Assembly: GCA_946811695.1 (NCBI GenBank)
Contig: OX328125.1
Span: forward strand, 107,302,470 to 107,366,469
Length of the DNA: 64,000 nt
Source of the DNA: Gonocerus acuteangulatus
Lineage: Eukaryota > Arthropoda > Insecta > Hemiptera > Coreidae
Reading direction: 5' to 3'
A model generated the notes under the pieces. The model was not told the DNA's origin. It made no database searches and saw only the letters and a list, made by a program, of their open reading frames with translations. A program made the translations under genes and the position numbers. Below, piece after piece: positions 39,088-50,956 of the stretch (its first letter is position 1; each line of letters starts with the position of its first letter).

Positions 39088-39735
39088 TCTATCAATGTTG
39101 AGCAAAAATCATTCATAATAATTAATAATGAATAAATTTGATATTTCTTCCTGAATAATGAATAATTTTTCATTCATTATTCAGCGATTCAATGAATAAC
39201 GTAACTTTCTATTTTTATTCATTATTGAATAACAATGATTTATTGCATGCAAATTTTTATTGAATGAAAGTTATTTATTCAAATGAAATTTTTTTTTTTA
39301 ATGAAATTGATTTATTTGACTGAGATTTTTTGGTTAAATACAATTGATTTGTTTTAACAATCTTTTCTAATGAAAATTACTACGTTGATTAAAATTTTTC
39401 TTACTTTGAAAATTATTTATTTAAGTGATATTGTTTACTGAATTTTGAAAGAATCTCAGATTGTTGTTCCATGAGCCACATTATTTTAAATGTATAAAAA
39501 TAATGAATGAAAAATAATTAATTATTCATTAAAAAAATCATTCAATAAATAACAAAATAAATGAATAAATTCTTATTCAATAAAAATTTATTGAATAATG
39601 AGCCAAACCTGTTATTCATGAAATAAAAAATAAATCAGTGGATGAAGAGATTAATGAATGAATAAATTATTATTCAATAAAAATTTATTTGAATGATTAT
39701 TGAATAATAAATTAATTGAATAATGCCCTACTCTG
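39088..39735. repeat. ATTCATT/AATGAAT-rich low-complexity DNA
   Basis: More than 600 bp of degenerate repeats of AATGAATAA and its complement. It is internally self-complementary and has no coding signal. Confidence 0.6.
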
Positions 39736-40140
39736 CTATCTATGAGTGTATATATCGACAACAGTGACTGGAGATAGTTTTCTCAAGATTCATAACGAGG
39801 AAAATATTATATAAGAATACTTTTGTTTATTTGAGTTTATAAAATTACAAAGTAACAAATAGAAATTCATCTGAAAACACAGCCCTTATCGTAAATAATT
39901 GTATATAATACAATAACAAAGTCTTTTTGGTCACATAAATGCAAGAACGCTTTAAGAAAAAATCACACAATACATAGTATACAAATAGACTAGGAATATA
40001 ACTAAAATCAACTACATTTGAGATCGCAACAAAGAAACAAGGGTACATGTTATTATATCCAAAACCCCAAAATTATATCAGTGACACTATAAACAAAATA
40101 ATATACATAATAAAACATTCTTCGTATTCTCAGGCGCCGT

Positions 40141-43100
40141 TTATACTTCTGCGTTCCGGTCGTTCAGAGACAGTAACCCCTCTGCAATACAAAAATATGA
40201 GGTAATTTTTACAAAAGATATTTTCACTATATAGTGAGTAAATTCTATTGGATACTATGTTAGGAAATATGAGGCTAAACGCCATCAACCCTGGACAGGA
40301 TTATTAAGAAATTATACTGTTTAACAAGTTCACTTCAAAAACTTCTGACTAGTTCCTTTGGCATTTGAACGTTGTAGTTTCAATGGCACTATACAAGCCA
40401 GTAAAATTCACAAAATCAAGGCAAAGGATGGTAGCAAGAGATCTGCATATTGTTCTTATTAGGATGGCAGAAAAAATTATGTACGGAATTCTCGCTAGGA
40501 TGGTAGCAAAAGTTCTGCACGGAATTCTCACTTGGATGACAGAAAGAGTTCTGCATGGAATTCTCGCTAGGATGGTAGCAAGCGTTCTACATGGAATTCT
40601 CGCTAGGGTAGTAGCAAGAGTACTGCATGGAATTCTCGCTAGCATCCTAGCAAGAGTTCTTGCTAGGATCCTAGAAAGAGTTTCTTCTGCATAGAGAGTT
40701 TCTTCTTGCTAGGACGGTAGAAAGAGATTTGAATAGAGTACTCGCTAGGATGCTAGCAAGAGTTCTGCACAGAATTCCCGCTAGGATGCTAGCAAGAGTT
40801 CTGCATGGAATTTTCACTGGGATGCTAGCAAGAGTTCTGAACGGAATTCCTGCTAGGATGCTTGCAAGAGTTCTCGCTAGGATGCTAGCAAGAGTTCTAC
40901 AAGGAAATCTCGCTAGGATGTTTGCAAGAGTTCTCGCTAGGATGCTAAAAAAAAAGAAAAGAAAAATGAAATTAATTCTTGCTAGGATGCTAGCAAGAGT
41001 TTTTTCTGCATGGAGTTTTTGCTAGGATCAATTCCCTTAGTCAGTACTCTTTATACAAGTTTTCTTACATTTTTTTTTCTTTTCAAATTTCATGATTTTT
41101 TTTTTTTTTTGGAGATAAGAATTTCATTAAAAACCTTTAGCTATAAGAAATATAGTTGTTCCAGATTTGATTATATTATTCATTAATACATGAATATCGA
41201 GGGATATAGTGAATGTAGATACCTTCTATAATACGGGCCCGTAGTTCTTCTGTGCGCTTCTTCCTTTCTTCCTGAATTTCCTTCTTCTTCTGTTTATATT
41301 TCTTTTGGGATTCTTCGGCAAATATCTTCTTCAATTTCTCATCTACAATAGACTCATCATGATGTATTAAATAAAAGAAAACTCCTCCGGGCTTTTTCCT
41401 TCTGCTCCCATCCTGCAAGTTTAAAAGACCAGATGACAGTAGAATGTATGATTATGTTAAGATATCTTAGAAGGTGTAGATAATCAGGGTTCGGTCATGA
41501 GTTTAATAAAACTACATTTTATAGAGAAAATTGAGCCTAACAACAACCATCTGGCAGCATTAGCCGAGTCTATATTAGTTGACATGTTGGGTATAATTGC
41601 CAATCACATCTATAGCCACTGAGTGCTTATCATCCATTCACGCTGTTTCTTTATTTACTTTTGACTTTATTTTCAATTCTAACAATTCCTTTTCTTCCAT
41701 CACTTATCTTCTTCGCCTTCATCTTCTTTATTCTCTATTCCTTGTTTCGAACTCCTTACATTTTCAGCCTGCAAATTAATTCTATTTCCGAATGGATGAT
41801 AAGCACGCTGTGTATCTAGCAACCGAATGTAATTGGGCAACCCATTTTATTTATATGTTTAAATATCCTGTGGAGGAGAGGGAGAACTGCTCTGTTTCAT
41901 GGAGGCTACATTTCAGAAATGTACCTCTCAGATCATCTAGATGCTGTATAAAAAGTAAAATTTCACATCACATATTCTTACAAAACAGTGAGCCTTTTAT
42001 GAATGTACCAAATGTTTTATTTATATTGAATTGTATATGAAATGAAATATATTACTTAATTATGAAAAAAAACAAAACATTTCTTCCCCTCCCCATAATT
42101 TAGATCTTCACTGTACTATTGGGTGTCTTGAAAATAATGCAGGATTTTGGTATTACAATAATAATAAAGTATTTTACAACTGCCTTCTTGAATCAAAATA
42201 GTCTCCCATACTCTCAATACATTTCTCCCAACTTGTTGGTAACTTTTTAATACTGCCTGAATAGAATTCAGAGTTCGTAGAATTTATAAAGTCAATAAAC
42301 ACATTCTCTAATTCCGTTCGATCCATAAATATTTTGTGTTGTAAGTAGTGGTTCAGGCGTTTAAAAAAATGATAGTCAGTAGGCGAGAGGTCCGGAGAGT
42401 AGGGCGGATGTGGCTAGAAAGGGGCCATTTTGGTTTCGGCAAAGAAGTGTAGCACAAACTTCATAGCGCAGTTTTTTTGGCAGTTGTTTAATGCACTTGG
42501 ACACACAAGTTTTGAGCTTTTTCACTTTTCTAGTCACATTGACGGTCAATTTGCTAACTTTAAATTTTTCTGCATGCTCCAGAACAGTTATTCTGGAGTT
42601 TTCTTCCATAGAAGTTTGCAGAACTTCGTCATCAAGGGAGGAAAGGCCTTCCACAACCTTCTTTATCTTCAGGGCTGAATTATTCAACCCCAAAATTGTT
42701 CAAACCCCCTTTGAACAGAGCACTCATTAAACACTATCCTCACCCCAGACTTGGTTTATGTTTCTAGCCGCCTGGGTTCCGCTTCGGTCGTATGAAAGAC
42801 TTAATTATTTCCAAGTATGGAAATGCTACAGAGGTAAAAAAACATTATCATTTAGAAGAGGATTATTAAGTGTTCACATTCCTACAAATGAATAATCCAG
42901 TAAATGTAAACGGATTATTATAAAGAGGATTTTCTAAAAGAAAACGTAAAATCCTGCAGTATTTTCCGGACAACCCAATATTTATGCTTCTTTTTATACC
43001 GTACATGCTTGGAGCTTGACACTACTTGTAGTAGAGGATACAGAGTGTATACAATTGACGGTAATGGCTTCATACCTTGCAGGAAATTCCACCAGACAGT

Positions 43101-43888
43101 TCGATTTGCCGAGTCTGAGCATAAATCTTCAAAGCCTCTTCTATCCCGATTGTTTTTACTATCTTATCTGAAAATAACGTATATATTATTAAAGGCAATC
43201 GAAAGTTTTACAAGTTAGTAAAAATATTCAAATTTACTAACAAATTAAATCTTTGTTTGGTTCATTCAAGTTTTTCGCTATTTGTTCGGCAACGGTGTCC
43301 ACTGTGAAGTTATCTTTAATAGATAAATCCTTGATATCACTGCAGAAGCTTTGATCCTTCTCGAGGAATTCAGGAATCCCTGTAAACATTATTAGATCAA
43401 TATGAGGAGTTATTGAAACAAATCCGTCACACGGGAGCTGCTTAACTAAGCAAATTCCTTAAGGGGCCCTCACACTGGCAAAAATTTTACTCAAAATTTT
43501 GAAGATGTTGGTCTCGTGCAAAAATATTGAGAGTGTGAGGAGAAATATTGTGCAAAAAAAGGGGTGTTCAATATTTTGTGGAGTGTTCAAAAGTTTAGAA
43601 AATTTTTGCGGACCTGTCCAATATTTTGTAGCATAACAGAGTGCGGTGTGAAGGACCTGACAAAATATTACGCATTTGTGTATGTGTGTGCCATTTAGCG
43701 TGTATACATATTGAAGTATTTTATATCCTTTTTTCATCTTTACTTTATCCTGTCTACTAAAAATATATTGATTTGATTAAATATTTTGTTCCACATAATT
43801 CAGTCTTTTACATTTTTACGTCAATGCATTTTCAATTGCACATACATACATAAACAACAATGACCCAAGTGATTGAACTGCCTTTAAA

Positions 43889-43930
<42 letters not shown>

Positions 43931-44818
43931 GGCCGTTATACAATTTTGTGCAATATTTTTGTGCAGTGTGCGGGGTCCAGGACCATTCAATATTTTGTAC
44001 AAAAATAAACTCAATATTTGTGCTCAAAATTTTGAGGAACATTTTTGCCAGCGTGAGTGCCCCTTGGTTAGTTATGAAAGTTGGAAGTTGGTTAGTTATG
44101 CCACATTCTCCACCAATCCCCTTAAGGGCTAATTTACGAATAACAAATAAAGCAATATTTTTCAATTTTTATGCCATAAGTTTTATATGGGATCTAAAAG
44201 TATCCAAAAAAAAAAAATAAGTTCTAATTATTTGAACTTATAAGAGAGTTATGGACTACAAACAGAACTTACATATATTGTCTCCTTTTGTTTTGTTTAT
44301 ATAAGTAGGACTTCCATCTTGGGGAGAACTGCTTTCCAAAGTGTTATTGTGTAATGATAAATGCTGAAGCTGTGATGAGATAAAATCTTGAGGTTTCTCC
44401 ATGATTCCAGAGCTGAAAAGTAGAATGATAACTATCATTATTTAAAAGCCAATAAAATATCAACGCTTCTAGCTTCTGTAATGTTCTGTTTCAAACTCTT
44501 ACAAGAGGAAAACTGACCTTTAAAAACAACAATAAAAATACTTATATCCAGTTACTAAAATATCACTTTCCTCAACCAGGTATATTCTTAAACTCGGCAA
44601 TGTTTTATTTGTGCCGAAATTATCTTTAGAGAGAAAATTAAACATTGCCAAGTTTAATAATAATTAAACTTGGCAATGTTAAGTTATTTATGTTTAGAAA
44701 TAGTTTGTATACATCAGCTGTTGTAACCTGTATATCACTCAACTTTAGTGCTTAATGAATTATTATTACCTGAAGGTGAATTCGTCTGCAACTACTTGGG
44801 TTAAAGGCAAGTTTTTAC
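40141..44818 (-). CDS. PHAX: PHAX, snRNA export adaptor; N-terminus unresolved
   Basis: PHAX links the cap-binding complex and snRNA to the exportin CRM1 for nuclear export of U snRNAs. Minus-strand exons: 44412-44273, 43379-43242, 43167-43076, 41412-41223 and 40181-40141 (TAA stop), all GT..AG with agreeing phase. A short exon 44818-44770 upstream (AAAACTTGCCTTTAACCCAA...) also splices in phase but is tentative. Diagnostic stretches are GDNIWG (human INNIWG), FTVDTVAEQIAKNLNEPNKD, LIYKIVKTIGIEEALKIYAQ T and DGSRRKKPGGVFFYLI, the core of the PHAX RNA-binding domain; then LKKIFAEESQKKYKQKKKE and a short tail ending SLNDRNAEV. The vertebrate acidic C-terminal extension is absent. The recovered part is about 216 codons; human PHAX is 394 aa, so N-terminal exons lie upstream, beyond or near the LINE insertion. 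AATAAA on the minus strand at 39831-39826 is a possible poly(A) signal. Confidence 0.88.
40430..41035. repeat. Minisatellite in the last PHAX intron
   Basis: Tandem units of about 36 bp, GCTAGGATGCTAGCAAGAGT plus TCTGCATGGAATTCTC, with shorter 24-bp variants. The unit length is a multiple of three, so long ORFs appear on both strands (reading ARMLARVLHGIL-like repeats), but the array lies inside an intron and is interrupted by an A-rich stretch at about 40948-40975. Confidence 0.85.
41505..41865 (+). mobile_element. 5'-truncated R2-like LINE tail, diverged
   Basis: The translation LAALAESILVDMLGIIANHIYS-like segment (TTAGCCGAGTCTATATTAGT TGACATG) matches the end of the R2-like ORF ([18 protein letters not shown]). 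The 3' region GATAAGCACGCTGTGTATCT AGCAACCGAATGTAATTGGG matches its UTR. It lies in a PHAX intron on the opposite strand to the gene, and is more diverged than the 12.3-kb copy. Confidence 0.65.
42119..42978 (-). mobile_element. mariner copy, internally deleted
   Basis: Terminal inverted repeats TTGGGTGTCTTGAAAATAAT and TTGGGTTGTCCGGAAAATAC, flanked by TA (42117-42118, 42979-42980). At 860 bp it is shorter than the usual 1.3 kb. The minus strand keeps transposase pieces: KKLKTCVSKCIKQLPKKL and LRYEVCATLLCRNQNGPFL, then HPPYSPDLSPTDYHFFKRLN and ELENVFIDFINSTNSEFYSG. The piece from the catalytic DEKW to the middle of the protein is deleted and frameshifted. HPPYSPDLSPTDYHFFK carries the mariner third Asp. 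Inactive. Confidence 0.85.
43461..44065. mobile_element. Inverted-repeat element in a PHAX intron
   Basis: Left end AAGGGGCCCTCACACTGGCA, right end the inverse of AAGGGGCACTCACGCTGGCA. GCAAAAATATTG and CAATATTTTG motifs recur inside in both orientations. A TA tract occupies about 43891-43928. A non-autonomous DNA transposon of undetermined superfamily; the GGGGCCCTCACAC-like ends suggest hAT or P relatives. No clear target duplication. Confidence 0.55.
44122..44225. mobile_element. TTAA element, family X, left-end fragment
   Basis: TTAAGGGCTAATTTACG then AAAGCAATATTTTTCAATTT and TAAGTTTTATATGGGATCTA match the left part of the family X copy at 57.8 kb. The remainder is absent. Confidence 0.5.
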
Positions 44819-44911
44819 CTAAATTTCTCTTTGTTATATTAGTATTATTATTATTTTTTTTCTTTCCTTTTTACCGACACATATTTTATTGTTAGTTCAA
44901 TATAAATTCAA

Positions 44912-46390
44912 ATGGATAGAATTCCTCCGAAACCTCCAGACCCAGTGTCTATTGATAACAAAACCATTAGAGGTTCAAATATGTTGCCAAAAATAAATCC
45001 TTCGGTTCCTAACTTTAAAAAGTATATATTAGCTGAATTATTTAACAGTGATAAAGATGTGAATACTTCTCACGGTTTTAGAAAGTTCAGTCCATTTCAT
45101 GTGTACAGATTTATACATAAATATGCACCAAGTGCAACTTTAAAGTTTTTGAGAAACGGTAATTTATTGTTGGAGGTAACAAAAGCCTCCCATTACCAAA
45201 CAATCCAAAAAATTGATAAATTTGAAGGTTATAACGTGTCCTTATCTCTACATAAAACTTTAAATTATCAAGTGGGTATTATCAACGCTTTCGAATTATT
45301 CAGCTGTTCGGAAGAAGAATTATTACAAGAATTAGGAAACCAAAACATTATTTAAGTTAAAAGAATATATCAATTCAGACAAGGAAATAAAATTCCAACA
45401 TCTTCCTTGAAATTAACTTTCGATTCGGCAACACTTCCGGAAAAGGTTATTCTAGCATTTGCTGTGTACAGAGTCCGTCCATTTATTCCAGAACCAATGC
45501 AATGTTTTAATTGTTTTTCATTCTCGCACATATCGAAAAAATGTACATCAGCATCGATATGCAGAATTTGTAGCAACGAAAGACATGATGGCTCTTGCGA
45601 AAATTCACTCAAGTGTATTAATTGCAAAGGGGCACATTCATCAAAATCAAAAATTTGTAGTTTTTATATTAATGCCAAAAAAATTTAGGAGATTCGAGTT
45701 TTAGAAAAAGTGTCCTACCGCGAGGCAATGCGTAGAGTCAGACTCCAAGCACCACCCCCATTACCTAAAGATAATATTAGTTTTGCTAAAGCTGTTGTTT
45801 CACAGTCTTCTAATGACTTTATCATATCGTACTTTGACAAAATCACTCAAAGACTTGATTCTTTAAGCACTAAGCTAGAAGAGCTATACAATAGTAGACA
45901 CATTTTTTCAGCTAAGCTGAGTAATGCTCCTTAAAATACTGCAAATATATCTCAATCTCAGGATTCATTAATTAAAACTAAAAATATAAGTCATCAAAGT
46001 GTAGCAACAAACAACGATTTTCCTCCTTGTAACTCTATTGCAGTCCAAGATTCTTTCAGTTCTCTGGATGTTAGTACCCAAAAATCTCAGAATGAAACTG
46101 TAACAACCCAAATAGATAACACCTTGAAATTAAAACCTTCTTAAGCCACTCTTTTGGAAAATTCAACAGATTATATAGAAATTTCAGAAGAAACTATACC
46201 AAATAGAGATTCAGAAATCAAAATAAATAAAACTACAAGAAACCATTTAATTAGTACATCAATCAGCAGTGAAGAGATTAACCCTAAAAAACAACAAATA
46301 AACCCTAAGCTCCCAGCTAAAACTTCAGGAAGAATAAAATATAAAAATAAAAAACCAGAAGTGGTATCGGATCTTTCGAAATTAAATTAA
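44912..46390 (+). pseudogene. I-like LINE ORF1 (gag), four in-frame stops
   Basis: One continuous plus frame of 492 codons, interrupted only by stops at 45353 (TAA), 45686 (TAG), 45932 (TAA) and 46142 (TAA). The N-terminal part is RRM-like (KYILAELFNS, FHVYRFIHKYAPSATLKFLR). Then come VRPFIPEPMQCFNCFSFSHI and three zinc knuckles: CFNCFSFSHISKKC, CRICSNERHDGSC and CINCKGAHSSKSKIC. This is typical of ORF1 in I, R1 and Jockey-type LINEs. The C-terminal part is S/N/K-rich without a recognisable domain. The element is sense on the plus strand, antisense to PHAX. Confidence 0.8.
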
Positions 46391-46479
46391 TCTGACTATC
46401 TTTCGTTTACTACTCTAAATTATTCTGTTATGTGTTTAGCAAAAATTCCATAATTTTGAAATAAAATAAACCATAAACT

Positions 46480-49400
46480 ATGAAAATATTACACTGGAAT
46501 ATTAACGGAATTATTAGAAACAAACCTGATCTTTTGATGCTATTGCGGGATTCGATGTGTGACATTATATGTATTCAAGAAACAAGATTGAAAGCAAATG
46601 ACGAATTCAGACAAAATAACTTTCAAATTTTTCGGAAGGACTATACTGATGGTCAAAGAGCATGTGGAGGAGTATGCATACTTGTCAAGAATAATATTCC
46701 TTCTAGCAATATTCCTATTAATACAAGCTTGCAAATTGTTGCCATTCGTATTTATCAACCTTTTCCTTTCACAATCTGTTCGATTTACTTACCTCCAGGA
46801 TCTCTTATTAACATTGATCAGCTGAATGAAGTTTATGAGCAACTACCAACCCCTTTATTTTTACTTGGAGATTTCAACGCTCATAATCCACTTTGGGGAT
46901 CCACTGATATTGATAACCGAGGAAGGATAATAGAACAATTTACAGAAAATTATAATTTATGCATTCTGAACGATATTTCTCCAACTCATATATGTTTCTC
47001 TTCCAATACATTATCAAATATAGATCTTTCTATTGATAGCCCTTCACTTTGCAGCCGTGTAATATGGAAAACAGAAACTGATACCTATGGAAGCGATCAT
47101 TTCCCCGTTTCAATTGAAATAATACACAGAATACTCGTGCCTTCAAGGAATGAACGATGGAAAATAAAAGACGCAGACTGGGAATTGTTCAAGGAATATA
47201 GTAAACTCAATACATTAAATTTAAATCAAGAAATCAATGCTCTTATAAATGATATAAACACTAAAATACTGCTGGCTGCCAAGGAGTCCATCCCTAGAAC
47301 AAAACCAGACAATAAGAAAATACCTGTGCCTTGGTGGTCTCCAGAATGTGCTGAAGTAGTTAAAATGAGGAAGAAAGCACTAAGGGATTTTAAAAGAAGC
47401 CCATGCCAGGGCTTACTTGAAACATACAAACATGCAAAACACAGAGCTAAAGAAGTCATTAATAAAGCTAAAAAAGAATCTTGGAAAGAATTCACTTCAA
47501 CAATAAATCGCCCTTCAATTCTGATATGGGAAAAAAGAAGGAAAATCACGGGAGGATACAAAATAAATGATATTAATTGCATTAAACATTTAGGTTCAGT
47601 TATCGTCGATCCTACTGAAATGGCTAACCTATTTGGTAATTTCTACCGAACAATATCATCAAATGACAATTACAGCTGCAAATTCTATAGGCATAAAATT
47701 AATATCGATTCAATTCCTATTACAATAGATGATGACCGACATCCTATCAACCTTCCTTTTACTTATGAAGAACTTATGGCTTCAATTAAATCATTGAAAT
47801 CTCATAGCTCACCAGGTCCAGATAATATAGCTAACAGTATGATAACATTTTTATCCATCGAAAGTAAACAGTTTTTATTAAATACATTCAATAAAATTTA
47901 TCTCCCACACTGCTTTCCATCATCATGGAAACAATCAATAGTCATTCCTATATTAAAAAAAGATAAAGCTGATGAGATATCAAGTTATCGCCCTATTTCT
48001 CTAACTTCAGCATTGTGTAAAACCCTTGAAAAAATGGCATCTAACTGGTTGTGTTGGTATATTGAGCATAACAATCAACTTGCACAGTGGCAAAGTGGCT
48101 TTAGGTGGAATCGAAGCGTCAAAGATAATTTAATAAGACTTGAAACAGATATAATTAATGCTTTCAATTCAAATAAAAAATTAATTGCAATTTTTCTGGA
48201 TCTTGAAAATGCCTTTGACCGTACTTGGAAGCGACATATTCTTGATACAATCAAGAACAAAGGAATAAATGGAAATATGCTCGCACTCATTAACAATTTC
48301 TTAACTGACCGCAGATTCCAAGTACGTTGCAATGGAAAGTTCTCAAATACTTATATTTATGATAATGGTGTTCCTCAAGGCAGTGTTATTAGCCCAACAC
48401 TATTTTCTTTGGCCATCAATGTTGTACTAAATATTATCGAACCTCCAAGTAAAGGTATGCTGTATGCCGATGACTTAGTGTTGTACTGCGAAGGCTCACA
48501 ACTCGACGATGTAGTTGGAAAATTGCAATCAACAATTAATGAAGTTTATGACTGGTTTAAATGGAGAGGGTTTAAAATTTCAATTCAAAAGACAAAAATG
48601 GTAATTTTTTCAAAAAGACTTCCAAAATTCATACCAAACATAACCATAGATAACATAAATATTGATATAGTCGAATCCTTCAGATATCTTGGACTAATTT
48701 TCGACCGTAATTTGTCTTGGATGAAACATATAAAAGATTTGAGAACAAGATGCATCCGCTCAGTGAACATCTTAAAAACTATTGCCAATACATCTTGGGG
48801 TGCTGATCGCTACTCCATGCTAATGCTAGCTCGAAATTTAATAAGGTCTAAGATAGACTACGGATGCGAAGCATACGGGTCTGCAAGTGGAAGAAAATTA
48901 GGTTTGCTTGACAGTGTCATGAATACTTGTCTGAGACTGGCAAATGGAGCCTTCAGGTCTAGTCCTATAATAAGTCTGAATGCAGAAACAGGAGAAATAC
49001 CCCTCCATTATAGAAGAGAAAAACTGTGTCTCTCGTATTTTTTAAAAGTTTGTTCTTTTAATTTACACCCTTTTCATGAAAAATTTCATAATTACCTTAT
49101 GTTTTCACATGAATTAAGGAATTCTCAAGCAAATAGCTCATATTTCTTTAGAACAACCCAGCTATGCCACAAATATAATATAGATATCTCTAATTTGAAA
49201 TCGTCAAGATATTCATGTATAGAACCTTGGATTTTACCATTTCCTCGAATTAATCTCTCACTAAAAAAATACGTAAAGAAAGATATGTTGCCACATTTAA
49301 TTTTATCCAACTTCAATGAATTTAAAAGCCAAAATCCTGGTGCTTCTTTCTTCTACACGGACGGATCTAAAAACGAGATTGGGGTTGGTGCTGGAGTGGT

Positions 49401-50115
49401 GACTGCCTCCTCTTCTCTGATGTACTCATTGTCACCACTAAGCAGCAACTTTACAGCTGAACTATTCGCTATAAAGAAAGCAGTTGACTCGATGTTAGAA
49501 CATCCAAGTAGTAATCCTATCATAGTTTGTACAGATTCATTATCCGCTCTTCAAGCCATTCTAAATCCTTTTTCAATTCACCCGTTAATTAATGAAATCC
49601 TGTTGGGTCTTTGTAGGATTACAACTTTAGGGTAAGAGTATTCTTTCTATTGGATACCGAGCCACTTTAATATACCAGGGAAAGAAATCGCTGACCATCT
49701 CGCAAAAAAAGGCATAACAGAAGGTATTCCCTTTAATATGGTAATGCACAACGATCTGATCCTTGAAATCAATAAAATCCTAAAGAAAGATTGGCACCAT
49801 TTCTGGTTTAATGTCAATGAAAACAAGCTTAGAGAGATAAAAAATGACATAAATCCCTGGAAGACATCTAATCAACAAACTAGGCGGGAAGAAATTATAC
49901 TTACCCGACTGCGCATAGGGCACACAAGGCTTACACACGGTTATCTAATGTGTAACGGAGAGCCTCCTGAATGCCGCACTTGTGGTACTCCCTTGACCGT
50001 CAAACACCTACTCACCGAATGTAGACAAATTATTAAACCAATAAATTATCCAAATACATTATCTGAAATTTTGGGAGATAATCAAACTGAAGTTAATGTT
50101 ATTACATTAATTTAA
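46480..50115 (+). pseudogene. I-like LINE ORF2 (APE endonuclease, RT, RNase H), one stop
   Basis: A 1212-codon frame broken by a single TAA at 49633-49635. Domains in order: APE endonuclease (ILHWNINGI near residue 3, CIQETRL near 31-37, LLGDFNAHNPLWGS, later GSDHFPV); reverse transcriptase (HSSPGPDNIANSMI, SYRPISLTSALCKTLEKM, FLDLENAFDRTWKR, GVPQGSVISPTLFS, YADD at 662-665); RNase H (FFYTDGSKNEIGVGAGV, Asp 961; after the stop WIPSHFNIPGKEIADHLAKK); then CRTCGTPLTVKHLLTEC as the terminal CCHC. APE plus RNase H plus three-knuckle ORF1 indicates the I superfamily (I/Nimb-like). The element probably extends from about 44.8 to 50.16 kb and fills a putative PHAX 5' intron. Only the stop in RNase H disables ORF2. 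Confidence 0.88.
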
Positions 50116-50411
50116 AGTAAAATTGTTTTATTAACATAAAGTAACATAACAGTAGAGAACAATGAAAAAATGTGTGGTTATCATACATAATAATTTGACT
50201 TTTATTATTTTAAATCAATCACCAACTCATACTACTTTTTTGTAGTGTAGGATGGTAAGGCGTTTTTTGGGGGTTTTAGGAGGGGATATTTCTCGCTTTT
50301 TGGGGAGGGGAGTGTTTCTTTGGGGGGGGGGGGGGGGGGAGGAACTTGGCCTCTATTTCACATTTATGTTTTTTGGGGGGATCTCATTACTTTTTTCTAA
50401 GTATTAATTAA
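50116..50411. other. LINE 3' flank with G-rich tract
   Basis: The first 50-100 bp are likely LINE 3' UTR. After that the plus strand is unusually G/T-rich (GGGGGTTTTAGGAGGGGATA) and contains a G run of 18 at about 50322-50339. It could form quadruplexes, or reflect expansion of a simple repeat. Confidence 0.45.
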
Positions 50412-50935
50412 AATTTAGTTGCCGCATACCTACTGGATTTTGTTCTTCATATAAAACCAGGGTCTTTGGATTCTGCAGAAAGTTATCCTTACTGCTTGAT
50501 ATTTGATACCAATAAGTAGCATACCTATCTACATCTAATCACTAGACTAGAAAAGTTAGAAGCTCTTCCAGATGACAGTACTATAGAGGACAAATTGATT
50601 GCTCTCTTAACTAAACTATTACACTGTAAAACATAGGAACTTTATCCCGAGGATAAAGATCACAATAGGGAAAGTGTAGAAGGCCTTCAAGAAAAAGATA
50701 AGAACAAAGACGATATGTTTTGGGTTTGTGAACCAAAAATTTTTAATTTAGATGACTTGTCTTTGAAAAACTTAGTATCTGCTTTCAAGTATATTATGCA
50801 GTTAACCCCTACGACTTTATTTACAACATTTAAGAAACAGTCACACCTGTTGTTAAGATGCGTCGAAATGTTTCTTAAAACCTCAAATATAGGTTCTCAG
50901 CAGGACATATTTAATACTAACATATACATATATGT
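50412..50935 (+). pseudogene. Unidentified coding relic, two stops
   Basis: The plus frame from 50412 is open for about 175 codons apart from TAG at 50517-50519 and 50634-50636. It reads NLVAAYLLDFVLHIKPGSLD, then HLITRLEKLEALPDDSTIED, KLIALLTKLLHC, and MFWVCEPKIFNLDDLSLKNL with VSAFKYIMQL. Composition and lack of low-complexity suggest a real protein origin. I do not recognise the family. It has no intron-like breaks, so it may be a processed pseudogene or part of a mobile element. It ends near a TATG-rich microsatellite. Confidence 0.4.
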
Positions 50936-50956
50936 ATGTATGTATATGTATATACA

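Noticed and set aside
40349..41025. ORFs with repeated ARMLARVLHGIL-like units
   Set aside because: The repeat is a 36-bp intronic minisatellite between two in-phase PHAX exons; ORF openness follows from a unit length divisible by three.
45370..45627. Minus-strand and alternative-frame ORFs across the LINE
   Set aside because: Shadows of ORF1 and ORF2, which carry clear domain motifs in the plus frame.
44912..50115. Stop-codon reassignment as an explanation for the in-frame stops in the LINE
   Set aside because: COMMD10, PHAX and EIF3G end in TAA and TPX2 in TAG at the expected family C-termini, so TAA and TAG are stops here.
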